A stretch of 64,000 nucleotides of DNA from Isoetes taiwanensis (taxonomy: Eukaryota > Streptophyta > Lycopodiopsida > Isoetales > Isoetaceae). Numbering within the stretch: position 1 is the stretch's first letter; every line of letters starts with the position of its first letter. Position numbers and translations under genes: made by a program. Of the stretch, positions 44,953-57,535 are shown one piece after another. The notes under the pieces were generated by a model. The model ran no database searches. It saw only the letters and a program-made list of their open reading frames with translations, and had not been told where the DNA came from. The stretch is from the NCBI GenBank assembly GCA_021234155.1, contig JAJEKV010000049.1, positions 3,191,487 through 3,255,486 on the forward strand. Direction: 5' to 3'.

Positions 44953-47928
44953 ATGGAGGGCGAGAACTCCATTGCAATTGCTGGTTCTAAATGCAGGTAT
45001 TCCGACACTGGCCTGTGCTACGCTACGAAACAAATAAAGCAGCGTGTTGATAGGTCGGTGGATTGCATTCTCAGCTGTTTGCAACCCCTTCGTCCAGATC
45101 AAAGAGTAGTCTTTGGTGCTCGTTTAGGATGACAGGCTTTTTTCTTTTTTCAAACCTGTGATTGGAAATCCTTCTGAAGTTATTGTTATGAAATCAATGA
45201 TCAGAAACTTGAAAGATGGGCTTCAAGACGTAAAATCTGCTAATAGCAAAGACCTGTTGGCTGCAAAACATTCGCTGTTATCAATGATTATTGGAAAAAA
45301 AAGGCGATATAAACAAGACTGTTTCTTCAAAATTACTAAAGATACAACCAAGAAATTTATCCAAAGCTGCAGCAAGAAGGAAGATAATGTCATTAAGTGG
45401 AGCAAACATGTGGGCTTTGGCAGGGAGAAGGCCAAGATCGAATAGAATCGATGACTCAATCAAGCGTCAGGTTCATGAATTTCGGCTTGATAATACCAAA
45501 GTTTCACCGAAGGTTAGAGATGTCATGAAGAGAAGAACACAAGCCATACAATACCTTGACATCTCACACGTTTGTTCTTGCAATTGAATCAATTCTCAAT
45601 GGAATCTGCAATTGAATCGATTCTCATTGGAATCTTATATTTTCTTCTCAATTCTTTCATGATCTTCTTGTGTACATTGCAGTACAGTTTCCCAGTGACC
45701 TCTTAGTGAATGCACATGGTTATCATGACATGTATTGCATTACAATGTCTGTTACATTGTTTACATGGTAGCAGAAATTTTGCAGTCATGTACCATTAGC
45801 TACTTTTTAGATGTGAATCCATTTACAGTTACACGTACATGCACCTGCATTTAACATGTACCTGCCTATTAGATTTACATCCCTTTATACTTAAATGTAC
45901 TTTCAGGTAATGAAGCCAAGAAGCTATAAGATATGTACATTACATGTACATTTATGTACATTCTATGTACAGTTATGTACATGCACACTATATGGACATC
46001 TCTAAAATTCGTTAAATGTACATCAGATGTACACATGTATTACAAATGTACAAATGTACTGATTAGTACTTTGGATGCATCTGCTTGCTTATAACAAATT
46101 GCTAACATGGTCTAATACTTGTGTTGTTGCAGTCTGAGCTTTATCAGCAGTTTGTCTAACAGAATCCTGATACCAAGATTCGCCTTCGACATTTTGAGTA
46201 TCTGAAACCTGAGTGTATAAGGAAATTGAAAGAGAGGAACACATGTTGTTGTGTCAAACATGAACAGGCATATCTGTACAGAAAGGCCTTCAATGATATG
46301 AGAAGGGCTCTACATGTTAATTGCACTTGCTGCTGCAGTGTTTGTGCATCCCAGGAAAACAATGGAGTGTGTCAAGCAAATAAGAAGACTTGATAATGTC
46401 AGCATCTTGTGGAGGTCAAGAGTTTGTGAGAAATATGTGACAGATGAATGGCATAAATTAAAATGTATCAAGGGTGAATGTGAGGAATGTGGAGACATTT
46501 GTCCAAAAGAGGAAGATGGAACATGCATGCAGGATGTCGATTGGCAAGTATATGCTTATGTCAATGAGCCTTCCAAGAAAGGTACATCCAGAAGGCTTAG
46601 ATTAGTTGCACAGCATGACAAGGTATCTGTCATGTTAAAGAACATGAAAAATCAGCTTGCTAAGTTTACAGATCATAACTTTACTGCACACTGGCAGAGG
46701 AAACAGTTCAAAAGATGTATTGAGAAACTCCCTAATAAGAGTGTGTTGTCTGTTGTTGACTTTGCAGAGAACTACACATTGAAGCCAGGGACAGAAGTGC
46801 AATCAGAGCACTGGAATCCTGATCAGATTACGATTTTGGTCCATATTTCAATGATGAAAAACGAAGGCAAGCTTACAAAAACAGTGCATTTCTTTGTTTC
46901 AGATGACAGGAAACATGACACTCATTTTGTACAACATGCTTTTAAATTACATTTGGCGTGGCTTAAGAATAATGGAGGCAGTGACATAAACCTTCATTAT
47001 GTGTGGTCGGATGGTTGTGCATCTCAATTCAAGTCTTCAAGGGTATGGTATGGAATCTGCAGATACCATGTTGAAAACAAAATTCGAGTGATATGGAATT
47101 TCTTTGGATCTGGCCATGGGAAAGGCACACATGATGGAGAGGCTGGTATAGCCAAGTTATGGCTTGAGAGCGAGCAAAGAAAACAAAATGGCATGCCAGT
47201 GACAGGTGCAGCAATAGCTTGTGCAGTTTTAAGGACCAAGGAATCGGAGCGTGAAAGGATATTTTGGGAGGTTGGAAAAACTGATGTGGACAGGCAGCAA
47301 GCATTTAATTGCAAGACTTTACATAATATTCAGCAAATACATTCCGTCTCAACCATAAACCCAAATGACCCAACGAAGTTGCTTTGCAGACCACTCTCGT
47401 GTTTCTGTGATGCTTTCATTATCTTCGATTGGCTGAATTGTGAGAACATACAACATTGTGGCGAATGGTCCCTGAAAAGTTTGGAGCCCACAGATCATGT
47501 TGCCTCTCGTGGAGAAGCTAAAAATGATGTGGATGTGTTGTATGCAGAAGACGAGCCTGGTTTAGATGACACCGTAGGAGTTTCTGATGTTTTTGTATCA
47601 TTTGCAGCACCAGACAATGTAGAAGGTGTTCCATACTATGTTCTAGTATGTACAAGGGAAAAACATGCATTGGAAGAAGATTCGGTTGATGACTATGGAA
47701 ATGAGTACGCTACTGGTACTAGAACTAATTCCAGGCTGCCACAACAAGTATAAACTACTTCCTAGTAAGAATCTTTTGGTACCCGCTGAATCCGTCATTG
47801 GGTTTAGAATTCCATTCAACAAAGTAACTCACAGGCTGAAGGGGGCGACCACAGCATTTCATTTGCCCGATGAAGTTCATGAGTCATTGCTATCACAACT
47901 TCCAACAATTGTAGATGTCATGGACTAA
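44953..47928 (+). pseudogene. DDE-type (RNase-H-like) transposase, decayed
   Basis: It resembles a family of uncharacterised transposase-like proteins I know from cnidarians and other animals, with SDG...Q and GHGKG..DG motifs. In order it shows a basic N-terminal region (45158-45445), then KRQVHEFRLDNTKVSPKVRD (45440-45560) and an exon opened by TTGTTGCAG at 46132 (SELYQQFV, then NPDTKIRLRHFEYLKPECIR). A Cys-rich stretch follows (NTCCCVKH, NCTCCCSVC). The catalytic core at 46314-47753 has DFAENY, WSDGCASQFKSS and FFGSGHGKGTHDGEAG, supplying candidate acidic residues. Breaks: frame changes near 45140, 45425, 46355 and 47750, and a TAA at 46157-46159 inside a conserved block. This copy probably cannot make active protein. 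Confidence 0.7.
45830..46065. repeat. Cluster of TGTACAT/ATGTACA motifs, left
   Basis: At least ten copies of the palindrome-like TGTACA with AT flanks in about 230 bases, lying in the intron before the transposase exon. Similar clusters lie at 47945-48000, 48735-48760 and 51825-51955 within the same element. Confidence 0.7.
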
Positions 47929-48166
47929 CTCAGATCTGGAGATGTGAACATACATTTACATACATCAATGTACATCTGTTGTACATCAGCGTACATTTTT
48001 GAAATAACTTGTATATCCCAATTTGAACAGAATTGAATAAAGTTTATTGCATAAGCATTTAATATCATTTTATCAATCTGAAGATAAGACATGAACAGAT
48101 TTTCATGGAAAAATGGTCTATATATTCATATTGTACAAATAAATACAACATATTTATACCACGGGT

Positions 48167-51100
48167 TCATGGTTCATGGTGTACTTTCAAAATGTCCTCA
48201 GGGGGCTTATATCTAATGACTTCTGCATTATGCCTTCCTTTCTTCCAGTTGGCTGTAGAAATGCTCTCCAAAGCAGTAGTCCATGCTGTTTCAATTGCAC
48301 GTGCCATTGGGAACCTACCCCATCTTATTCGTTCCTCATCCACTACAATTGGTTGCCCCCAAGGGTTATGCACCAAATGATTTGCTGCCAACCGAATTTT
48401 CATTTGATCTCGTTCTCCCTTATCTTCTACATTGTCAACTTTTTCCCAAATTCCAGGAAGAGCGGTATGGCAGCGAGGACTAGTGCCCAACCCAATGTAC
48501 TTGCAGCTTTTCGTGGTGGTTTGAGCATCCGGGCGCAACAGAATTCTTTCCCTTAACAATTTAATAGTCTTTTGCACATTAGTCCCTTCATCTACAAAGC
48601 AAATTAAGATCACTTAAATATATGTAGACACTGAAACTTAAACCAAATATGAAAGGAGAGAAAAACTTGTACCAAAACAGAATACTCATGTGCACTTTGA
48701 ATAACAAAAAAACTGTCATATATTTACATCTGGAAAATGTGTACATCAGTTAAAGTCTGTACCAACAATAGGCCATTCGAGAGGCCAATAACAGTTTGGC
48801 AATTTCTCCATTCCCTGCTCCACGTATTAACTGAACTTAGAAAGTAGAGCAGCCAAGTTATTGCCATAGTTACCCAGCAAAATGCCTTCAACCTGCTCAG
48901 ATATTCCATCTGCTGCATTACTCATTGGGCGCTCCTTCACGTAGCTTGTAGCATCTGCAACAACTTTTAAACCACTAAGCCAGGGAATGAGTTCCATGAC
49001 AAACAACATGTCGCCCTGTAGAACTGGTGTCCAAGAGAAAGGACATATGAAGCTTCCTGCAGGATTCAGCGTTGCTTTGTATCTTTCGTCATTGATTAAA
49101 ACTGTATTGGCATAGTATTCAGGATACTCTTTCCATACTACAGCTAATGGTTTCACAAACAATCCTTTGTCTGGTTCAGTGGGATGTTTGTGTGGAAGAG
49201 ACCAACAATGCTTCTGACTGTAAATAAACTTCAGTTTTATGCCAAAGACATTGCAGATATGGTCCACAACTGGCTGCAGATTCTTTGATGTGAGTGATGA
49301 CCAAATGGCAACATCAAAATGCTCTCTAACAAATGCTAACAGTGATGCTAGCCCTGGCCTACAATAAAATATCCTGTTTCCTAAATCAAATTTCAGCTCA
49401 TCTTTTTGAATCTTCTGGTATCTTGAGTTCGCAGCATCACTCTTGTGGACGCTTTTGCCCAACACAGAATTTAAGTCAAATACAATGAGCTTCATGATTG
49501 ACTCAGATGATTCACCTGTGTCAGCAACAAAACACTTGAGAGTAGAGTGAAAGAAATATAATTACAGTAAATATATTACAGTGAAATACATGTTATTACA
49601 CAGTTAATGTTTGCACAGGTACAAGTGACATAAGAAAGTCATATTTCCATTAATTGTTGAATACAAAGAAAAATGAGCATGACTCATGATAAACTGTAAT
49701 TCATATGGCCAAACTATTTACCCATGGTAAGAACAACACTTTGTATGTCCATCTCGCCTTCGACAATTAGAACCTCTATTAGATGATTTCTCCATGACTT
49801 GGCATAGGCATCAGTGAACCAGTTGGATGTCATCTGCATGGTTCACAAGTATTAAAAAACTGTATCAGCAAAGAATGCACAAGAAAATACTTTGTTCTAC
49901 TTACAAAAATGGAACTTGGTTGTGCAACAACCACGGCATCGATGAATGCGTGCATGTAAGCCACAATGTATGTGCAAGGAGTGCTGTTACTGGTTTCAGG
50001 CACTTTGGGATGGTGGACAGGGGCATCAAAATTCTTCCTGCCATGGCTTAGACTGTTGGATCGCAACATCATGTTATTAATCACAAGCTTATGAAACCTG
50101 CAAGATCGCAATGTGAGAATAAGGAAAGCATAAGAAGTTGCAATATGTGCATAATCAAATGATTCAAAAGAATTCGAAACTGATACTACTTTTGAAGTAG
50201 TTTAGCGTCCACTGCGTAGCCTTTGACAGGAGATAATATCTGTATGCTTGGACTCACTAAATATGGGAGAGCGTTTTTGAGTGGACCAGCAAGCACAAAT
50301 ATTGCCAAACCAAAATTTGGCCCTTGCAGAACCGGGACAAAAATATATTGACATCGTGCAAGCACAATACCATCCATCCCTTCCTTTATGTGGGTGTTCT
50401 GGACATTTGCAGAACTCCTGTTCTTAAGGGCACTCACAAAATTGAGGAAGCTCTCTGGTTTGAACATAAAGAACTTATTTTTAAGCTCAGATGAAAGAGA
50501 GCTGCAAAGGTACATGCACACGAATCCAAAAGATATATTAATACTCTGAATGAGTGTAAGAATGAAATAATAGAAAAAATATTTAAAAGCCTACCTCCCA
50601 TACACTTCTACCATCTTTGATGTCAAGTCAAGCTTCCAGCAAAACTCGTCAACATCGGTTTGGAACACAACAGGTGCAGGCTTAGGTGGACAGTCCCTGT
50701 GAGGAGTGAATGGGACCAACCTTCTCAGTCGGTCCATTAAACTGTACAAGGCAACGAGAGTATTAGCATCACAAAAATTATATAAGTCATGAATAAACAA
50801 GATACTCACTTTGCTCTGTCATCACCATCCTTTGTGCCAGAGTCAGAGGCTGCTCCTTCTGCATCTTTTGTGGACTCTTGCATCTTGTTTGCTATGTCAT
50901 CAAGCGCGCGATCAATGTCCTCTTGTTCTGGTTCTGACTCAGAAGCAGGTTTATCCTTAATTTCAACTTGTGATATTGTCCTATGTATTGAAAAACTATG
51001 GTTAATTATCATAAAGCTGAGATGATTAAACAAATTAGCTAACTAATCCTGCACATACCTCTTTCTTGGTGGTGGTAGTGCCTTGCCTGGGGATTTCCTT

Positions 51101-51725
51101 TTTGGAGGGTTCTTTTTTGCTGTAGCCTATTTTTTTCCTCGTGGAGTTACAGCAACAACCTTCTTTTGTTTCCTCCTAGGAGTAGACTCAACATCCACCT
51201 CTTCCTCTTGGGGCTCCTCTTCCCTGCACTTGCCTAGGTTAAAATCAGGATCTGTATCCACTGTAGCATCTGTAATAGGTACAGAACTAGCTTCTGCAGA
51301 TGATGCTGATGTTGATGATGGAGCAGACCCTGATTTTGCAGCATCTGAAGCTTTCTCTGGAGATTTTCCAATTACTAATATTTCAGTTTTTTCAGTTAAT
51401 GATTTTGCAGCTTCTGATGGACCTAAGGATACAGTTTGATCAATTGGTAACGTATTTGCAATTCCTGCTGCTCTAGCTCTCAAAACTGCCATCTTCTCAA
51501 TTTGTTCAATTTCAGACTGCCATGTTCGAGCTGGGACTATTGTGACAGGTTCTGTTACTGGCAGAGACATCCTGGTTGGTGTTTTGGAAGTGGAATCTGG
51601 CATCTGTTCATATTGAAGGTTTTCACGGTCATCACCATCTGTACACAAAGTCGATGCAGATGGTTCAGCAATGTCAGCGACGGTAGGTTGCATGGAAGTG
51701 GCCTTTTGGATATAAACATCCTCAT
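48167..51725 (-). CDS. Multi-exon gene with Ulp1-like and FCP1/NIF HAD-like domains (one premature TAG)
   Basis: Inferred exons on the minus strand: 51059-51725, 50810-50980, 50595-50741, 50190-50501, 49905-50097, 49722-49833, 48874-49515 and 48167-48591. All seven junctions use GT...AG and keep frame, giving about 890 codons. Exon 1 is Ser/Glu-rich and then basic (TPRRKQKKVV; NPPKRKSPGK), with an in-frame TAG at 51127-51129. Exons 4-5 resemble a C48/Ulp1 cysteine protease (YIFVPVLQGPNFGLAIFVLA; SNSTPCTYIVAYMHAF with the candidate Cys), but Asn stands where His is expected. Exon 7 is an FCP1/NIF-type HAD domain (LIVFDLNSVLG, FYCRPGLASLLAFV, VAIWSSLTSKN, VLINDERYKA), but the second Asp of the DxDxT box is Asn. 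Function unknown; both domains may be binding rather than catalytic. Confidence 0.65.
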
Positions 51726-51824
51726 CTAGAAACAAACAAATGGTGTAAATGTTAATACACATAAAAGCAAAACTCAATGTTAATAAACATGAAAATAGAA
51801 CTTAAGTATGAGAAATATCAGGTA

Positions 51825-51960
51825 CATTCTGGTACATCCACCTGTGACATGTACATTTCATGTACATCGAATGTATCAAATGTACGTAACTTTAAAAGCA
51901 GCCATTCAACCTACGTCTATTGTACATTTAATGTACATATAATGTACATAATGTATATAG
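51825..51960. repeat. Cluster of TGTACAT/ATGTACA motifs, right
   Basis: About eight GTACAT-type motifs in 130 bases upstream of the minus-strand gene, mirroring the cluster beside the transposase. Confidence 0.7.
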
Positions 51961-52353
51961 GTGGACCCAAGCATGCAGATTGCAGAGAGAGAGAATATAG
52001 ACCTATGCCCAAAAAATGCACATATATGTAACAAAGGTACATTAAATATGAATCATCTACCGATGCACTCCAACCACAGGAACATATGCATCCAAAAAAG
52101 GAACATGTACATCTACTTGCAGATGTAGACTCAATTAAATCCATGTATAACTAATACATAAAACAAATCATACATATGCAGCCCAAGCTAAAAAATAGAA
52201 GCATCAATAAACAAGCAAGTATATGCCTATGTACCCCTGCAAACAGATGTACAATAAAAAAAAACACATACAAGGAACAACAATGCACTATAAGACATAC
52301 ATGTAGAACTATGTAGATTACAGTAACAAATATGAATCAAGAGCAATCTAAGA

Positions 52354-52647
52354 TTAATCATTTAGAGTAATGCATACCTTGTCCAGCAGGGAAACCAAGC
52401 TGATTTTGAATCCCTCATCCCAAATGCAGCCTTTTATGCAATTCTGTTTTTCATATACGAGATAAGACAAGCAAAAGAGGCAATAAGGATCTCTGCAAGG
52501 AGCCAGCAGCACCAAACCAGATTTGCCAAAGCCTTGGCCACAACAGGTACACGAATTGAATGAGATGAACTCTTGTACAGAAGTAGCTCCTACAGGATTT
52601 GGCCTAAGAAGCAAAGTTTCATTAAATCTGGAAAAATATGAATGCAA
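52354..52647 (-). CDS. Possible upstream exon with Cys-rich zinc-binding segment
   Basis: On the minus strand this frame has a Cys cluster (CTCCGQGF, then APCRDPYCLFCLSYL, then CIKGC) resembling a RING- or PHD-like zinc-binding domain. It has a plausible donor (GACAAG|GTATGC, ending about 52382). That donor does not fit the phase of the exon at 51725, so either another exon lies between or this is a separate gene. Confidence 0.4.
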   Translation of the reverse strand: MHSYFSRFNETLLLRPNPVGATSVQEFISFNSCTCCGQGFGKSGLVLLAPCRDPYCLFCLSYLVYEKQNCIKGCIWDEGFKISLVSLLDKVCITLND

Positions 52648-52649
52648 TG

Positions 52650-55600
52650 GAATTTTTTTATGGTAGGGTTGTTGGAGGGTTATATATACCTGTTGTAGGG
52701 TTATGCACGTTGTAGGGTTATGTATACTTGTTGCAGGGTTATGTATACCTTAGATTAAACACACATATCTATATATACACGAATACATTGACATGTGTCA
52801 TACCTACCTCAACATGATATGTAATGCATTTTAGCATACACAACTAGAATAAGGATACATCTGATACATACAACTAATTCAAGATAAGAAACATACGATA
52901 TATAAATATGATGTTATAATCTAAGAGAACCTTTGATTGATGTTATGTCCTTCCACACGTCTACTTGGAACCTTCATTCGTCAAATATAGAACCACAGAT
53001 CCTGCATTGCATGTCCATAGACCCAATTAGCTCATTAAGGTTGAAGATTTCCATGCATCAACATCATTATACGTACTATCATGAAGCCAACTTGGATTTC
53101 ATCAATACGTCATCTATGCCAAGACAGATAGTAAAACACATACTTGTTTTTGGAGTATTGTTAATGCTTCTTGCAAGGATATGATATGGTATCATTGACT
53201 GCTTGCATACATCACCTACCTACATTTAGCAACAAAGTAGGTGATGGTGGGACATCCTGCACGATTAAAAAGAGAGAGGAAAGTCAATCTACATGCCAAA
53301 TATAAGTCATTAGTGAAATAGTCTCCACTTATGGAGTCATATGCTCCACTTGAGTAAAATGGGGCCACTGCGCCATTTAAATGGTGTGATGCCTCATTTG
53401 AGTCAAACTAAAGTAAATGGAATGTCGACATGCAGAAAATGGTGCCATATAATGGTAGCTCCATTTACTACTAATGTCACCATTTAAATAGCTTCATGGC
53501 TCTATATTAGATTAAATGGAGCCTGACAGAACCAAATGTCATCTCCATTTTAGGTTTTACATTTTGACTCAAATGGGGTAGGCTTTTTATCTATTCATTA
53601 CATTCAATCTGACATCAACTCATTGTACACTATAAATTTCTGCTAAAATTCCTGGCATTCTATTACTCTTTTATATGCATCTATCCACTTAAAACTTACA
53701 CATCAATACCTATCAAAATTTAAAGCACCAACCTCGGAAAGAATAGTGTAGAGAAGAGGTTTGGAGTTGATTACAGCAGTAACATTGGAATGTAGAGAAG
53801 ATGCAAAGCCAATTTGTCCATGCCACGAGCTAATACCTTGATGATCAACAAAGAAAAAAAGAACTTTGCAAGATCAAGCATCTAAGATTAGCTCCATATA
53901 GAATGCGTAAACTAAAGCAAGAATAGTACCCATGTAGGCGCTTAGCATATGACGTGCATCCGCGTTAAACAAATTGCATTCGCATGGTGTGTCGCAGAGG
54001 AAGCGCTAAGATGGAAATAAAATAACCTCCTTTCTAAATGGCATTAACATGGAAGGCTTTTTTAATTTCGAAATAGGGATATTAGAGGTAATTCAAAATT
54101 TGAATTCAAATTTTAGATTGACGGGCGGGATTGGGGGGAATTTCAAAATTTGAATTCAAATTTTAAAATGAGGGGCGGGACTTGGGGGGAACTGAAAAGT
54201 TTGAATAACATATTCCCTCCAACCCCTACTTTCAAAATATTTTACCATTTCCATTCCACCATATTGCTCTCCTTCTCGACCACCGTATCATTTGTCGCCA
54301 TGAATATTGTCCTCCACCGCCTCCTCGTCCAATGCCCCTACACACCTCCATAAACCTTCACAACGTGCGTTATGCAGCAGCACCACAAGCGCTTCATCCT
54401 GGAACACTGTATAGCCTCCTACCACCAACCTAGTGCTCTTCTCCTCCTCCATTGCCATATCCTTTGTTGTCATACCATCGTCATCTATTGCCTCCTGCAC
54501 CAGCACCCTCTAGCTCCAGCATCTTCTCTTCTCATTATCTCCTTCTCATGTGCTCCTCTAGCATCTCGTCTTCTCATGTTCTCCCCTAGGTTTACCTCCC
54601 TCTCTCTCCCTCTCCCTCTTCCTCTCCCTCCCTCCCTCCCTTTCTTTGTTAGTACAGTTGGATTATGTTGTACCAAGTGCCATTTGATGATGAAGTAGCA
54701 ACTTATACAATTGGAGTAGCATTCTACATGTTTAGCCTTTACGAGTTACCAGTTGAATATCAGTTGGCATGCACATTCACCTATAACTCTATAATTCTTA
54801 CCCGAATATGGGCTCTACTAGGACCCATTGCTCTTTGACCAGCTCCAGCACCATCATCAAGGATCTACAAGCAAGCAAATATTTTAGAAGAAAAAATAAG
54901 AATTCTTGGTTGAAAAGTGTTTACAGTGCAGAGGAGAGACCATTGATTATATTCACATGCTGCAACTCTTGAATTACATGCTGCAAACACATCAACATAT
55001 CTCTTGATTTCAGTTTGGATTTACTGCAAGATGATTTTAGTAGCTTTCAGAAGCCTTTCGTATGCTTTGATGCATCAAGACACAGCTGGTAGCAGTTATT
55101 TAATGCCTCAGCCAATGGATCTCCATAGTTACTGCAAGAACAAAAACGCCAAGACTAAAATACGTTAACTTGTTTACCATAGCCTAACAGAATGCATGTG
55201 CAAAACCCCAACATTATACTTACCAAGTCCAAGCCATAGAGCTGTGGCGGTTGGATCTTTTGACTTATTCCGTGTTTCTGTGCTTCCGATGAAGATCATC
55301 GAGAACGGCTTAATCTGTACCTGACTTTAAGTTGAATCTTGAATGGGACGCAGTGCCGAAAATATATCACCTGCATTTGTGCGATTAGAGAGTTAGGAAA
55401 GCCTGCAAGCGTGGCCCATCCTTGCCATGGAATCATGATTTCGTAGCACTTTCCAGAAAGAAAATAAATAGTTTAGACCGATCCATAGTTTCATAGAGTT
55501 TTAAGAAGTCTCAGGTATTACCTGAATACCATGGCTCTTGCAGACTTGGAGCAGTGTAGAGGTTGCAAAGCTCGGATCATTCACCCTCCGAAGGCAGCGG

Positions 55601-56300
55601 TCACCTTGGATTTTTTGGCGGACCTCCAGGTTTACCAAGCTCCATTCCGGCGCCAGAGAGCTGCTGTGAGATCTTGGATTTCCGTCATCTTGGAGCTTGG
55701 ATTTCTTAGGGATGAGCTGCAGCGCCGCCAGAGGGCCGCTGAAGAGATTTTAGGTTAGAAAGCCGCTGGAGATATTTTAGGGTTAGGAACAGAGAATTCT
55801 TAAGTCTTCGTTATGTACAAGGTCTAGTTTTCTAGAACGTATTTTTTGGCAACACTAGCCACTAGGTCTTGCACCATACTGTAAAAATAAAATGATCGAC
55901 GTAAGATAGCTAGATAGATAACTATTTGACCATTTTAGCCCTAAATCTTGTGACTAATATTTATAAAATCTTACGATTCTTTGTATAATTGGTTCTTGAT
56001 AATAATCAAATGGCACTATTTTGTTTGATTTACTTCCACAGTTAACTTAAATAGAGCGAGTTTTCACTTCTAAACTTAATAAGGTTGGGGTATTGAAATG
56101 CTATTTATCATTATTTTGTTTGTTTTGCATCCAATGGTACCACGTTCTTGGTAAAATAATTGGTTGGTGGCGCCATTTGCATTCTTTTTTAGGTTGTTTT
56201 CCGCTGTTTTTTCCCCAAATGGCGCAATTTTAGGCACGAAATATAACAGAAATTAAAAAAAAAAAAATATTTTCGAGCAAAATTGGAATCACCAAATTTC
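52650..56300. other. Non-coding interior of the 12.9-kb element
   Basis: No convincing gene. There are several ATTTAAATGG/CTCCATTT phrases at 53330-53560, two ~66-bp tandem copies with CAAAATTTGAATTCAAATTT at 54085-54170, and a pyrimidine-rich CTCCCT tract at 54590-54645. A 75-codon frame at 55531-55758 contains RRQRAA twice and is unrecognised. The segment may hold promoters or first exons for the minus-strand gene. Confidence 0.35.
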
Positions 56301-56321
56301 CAGATTTAATGAAACTGTGCT

Positions 56322-57483
56322 TTAAGGTGCAGAGCAATAGGTCCTGCTCTCCCCATGAAATTCAAAAATCTGGGAATGCCTTTGTTGAACAAGTTCCATG
56401 CAGCTAAGTTTCTCCTTTGCTTGTTGAATTGAAATTTTATGTTTTTCAATGTCTCTAGTTGCTTCCTGCAAACCAATCTCTAGCTTAGAACAGTGCTGCT
56501 TCTTCTCTGTTCTACTCATAACCAAGTCTTCCAATTTGCATTTCAAAACTCCATAGCTAACTTGATTTTCAGCAGGATCATTGGCCAATTTGTCAAATTC
56601 CAACTTCGTGTCTTTTATTTTCAGGAAAATCTGCTGCAAATCTTCTTCTAGCATATCCTTTTTACCCTCAATCCGGCTGATCACTTTCAATGCATCCCTC
56701 CTTTTGGCTTCCAGTGCTTCCACTTCATTCAATAGGTTAATTTTATCCTCTGAACCATTCTTAAGTAACTGATTTATTATGTCAACATCAAATTTAGAAT
56801 AGCCTAAAGCCCTAGCATTCTGATGCAATACCACCTCCTGCTTGATGTTCGACGATTTTCTTGTTGTAGGTTCCTCTGTAATATCTGAAGTTTTGGCAAG
56901 ATCCTTGGCGGTCTTAGCAACATCCACCCAATCAATAAGGCGTTCCTTCAAATGAAGAGCAAATGCCCGAGCAAAATATGTGGAAATATAGTGGTTTGTT
57001 ACCTGCTTCTTGCCATAAAACCAATTCATAATATTTAAAAAATTCTTCTTTCCATGCATTCTGAACTCTGCCTTCCTTGAATCCTCTTCTATTCTTTGGA
57101 GCTGCACCCCATACTTCATTCATAATTTCCTCGAGTCTGGGTATGTGGATCTCGGCATGTTTTTCACGGAGGTCTTTGGCTTGGATCACAGCCAAAAGTT
57201 TTCTCTTTGTTGGTAATTTTCCACTGCCGGAATTGCTAGTTTCTTGGTTCGGCTGTGGTGAAGAGCAAGCACTGAGTTGGGGAACAGATTTTGGGGCCAT
57301 AAGTGGACCAAGAATTGGTGATCGGAGTGGAGGCAGAGTATGCGCGGGCGGGATAGCGAACGCGAGGCAAAGCAGTGCAAGAATTTGGTAAAGAAATTTA
57401 AAATCCGAAAATGGTGCGGTTGCAGAGTGGTGGATAGCATTAATCATGGCAGTTACTAGCGGTTCATGATTATAGGACTCCAT
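56322..57483 (-). pseudogene. Coiled-coil protein gene next to the right terminal repeat
   Basis: Two overlapping minus-strand frames appear to be one gene with a frame change near 57000-57060. The N-terminal frame (57483 to about 57000) starts MESYNHEPLVTAMINAIHHS, has a hydrophobic stretch (FLYQILALLCLAFAIP) and then a conserved-looking region (LLAVIQAKDLREKHAEIHIP, RLEEIMNEVWGAAPKNRRGF). The C-terminal frame (to 56322) includes ISTYFARAFALHLKERLIDW and a long heptad-rich coiled coil (INLLNEVEALEAKRRDAL; LEEDLQQIFLKIKDTKLEFD). Family not recognised. A splice rather than a frameshift could also join the parts. The start codon is within 60 bases of the terminal repeat. Confidence 0.5.
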
Positions 57484-57535
57484 AATTTGTGCATTGGGTA
57501 CATATGTATATGTATAAAAAAGGCTACATTTCTAG

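Noticed and set aside
53330-53580. Possible hairpin or small-RNA locus from repeated ATTTAAATGG/CTCCATTT phrases
   Set aside because: The phrases do not form a single long stem and no arms align over more than about 10 bases; noted only as low-complexity sequence in the element interior.
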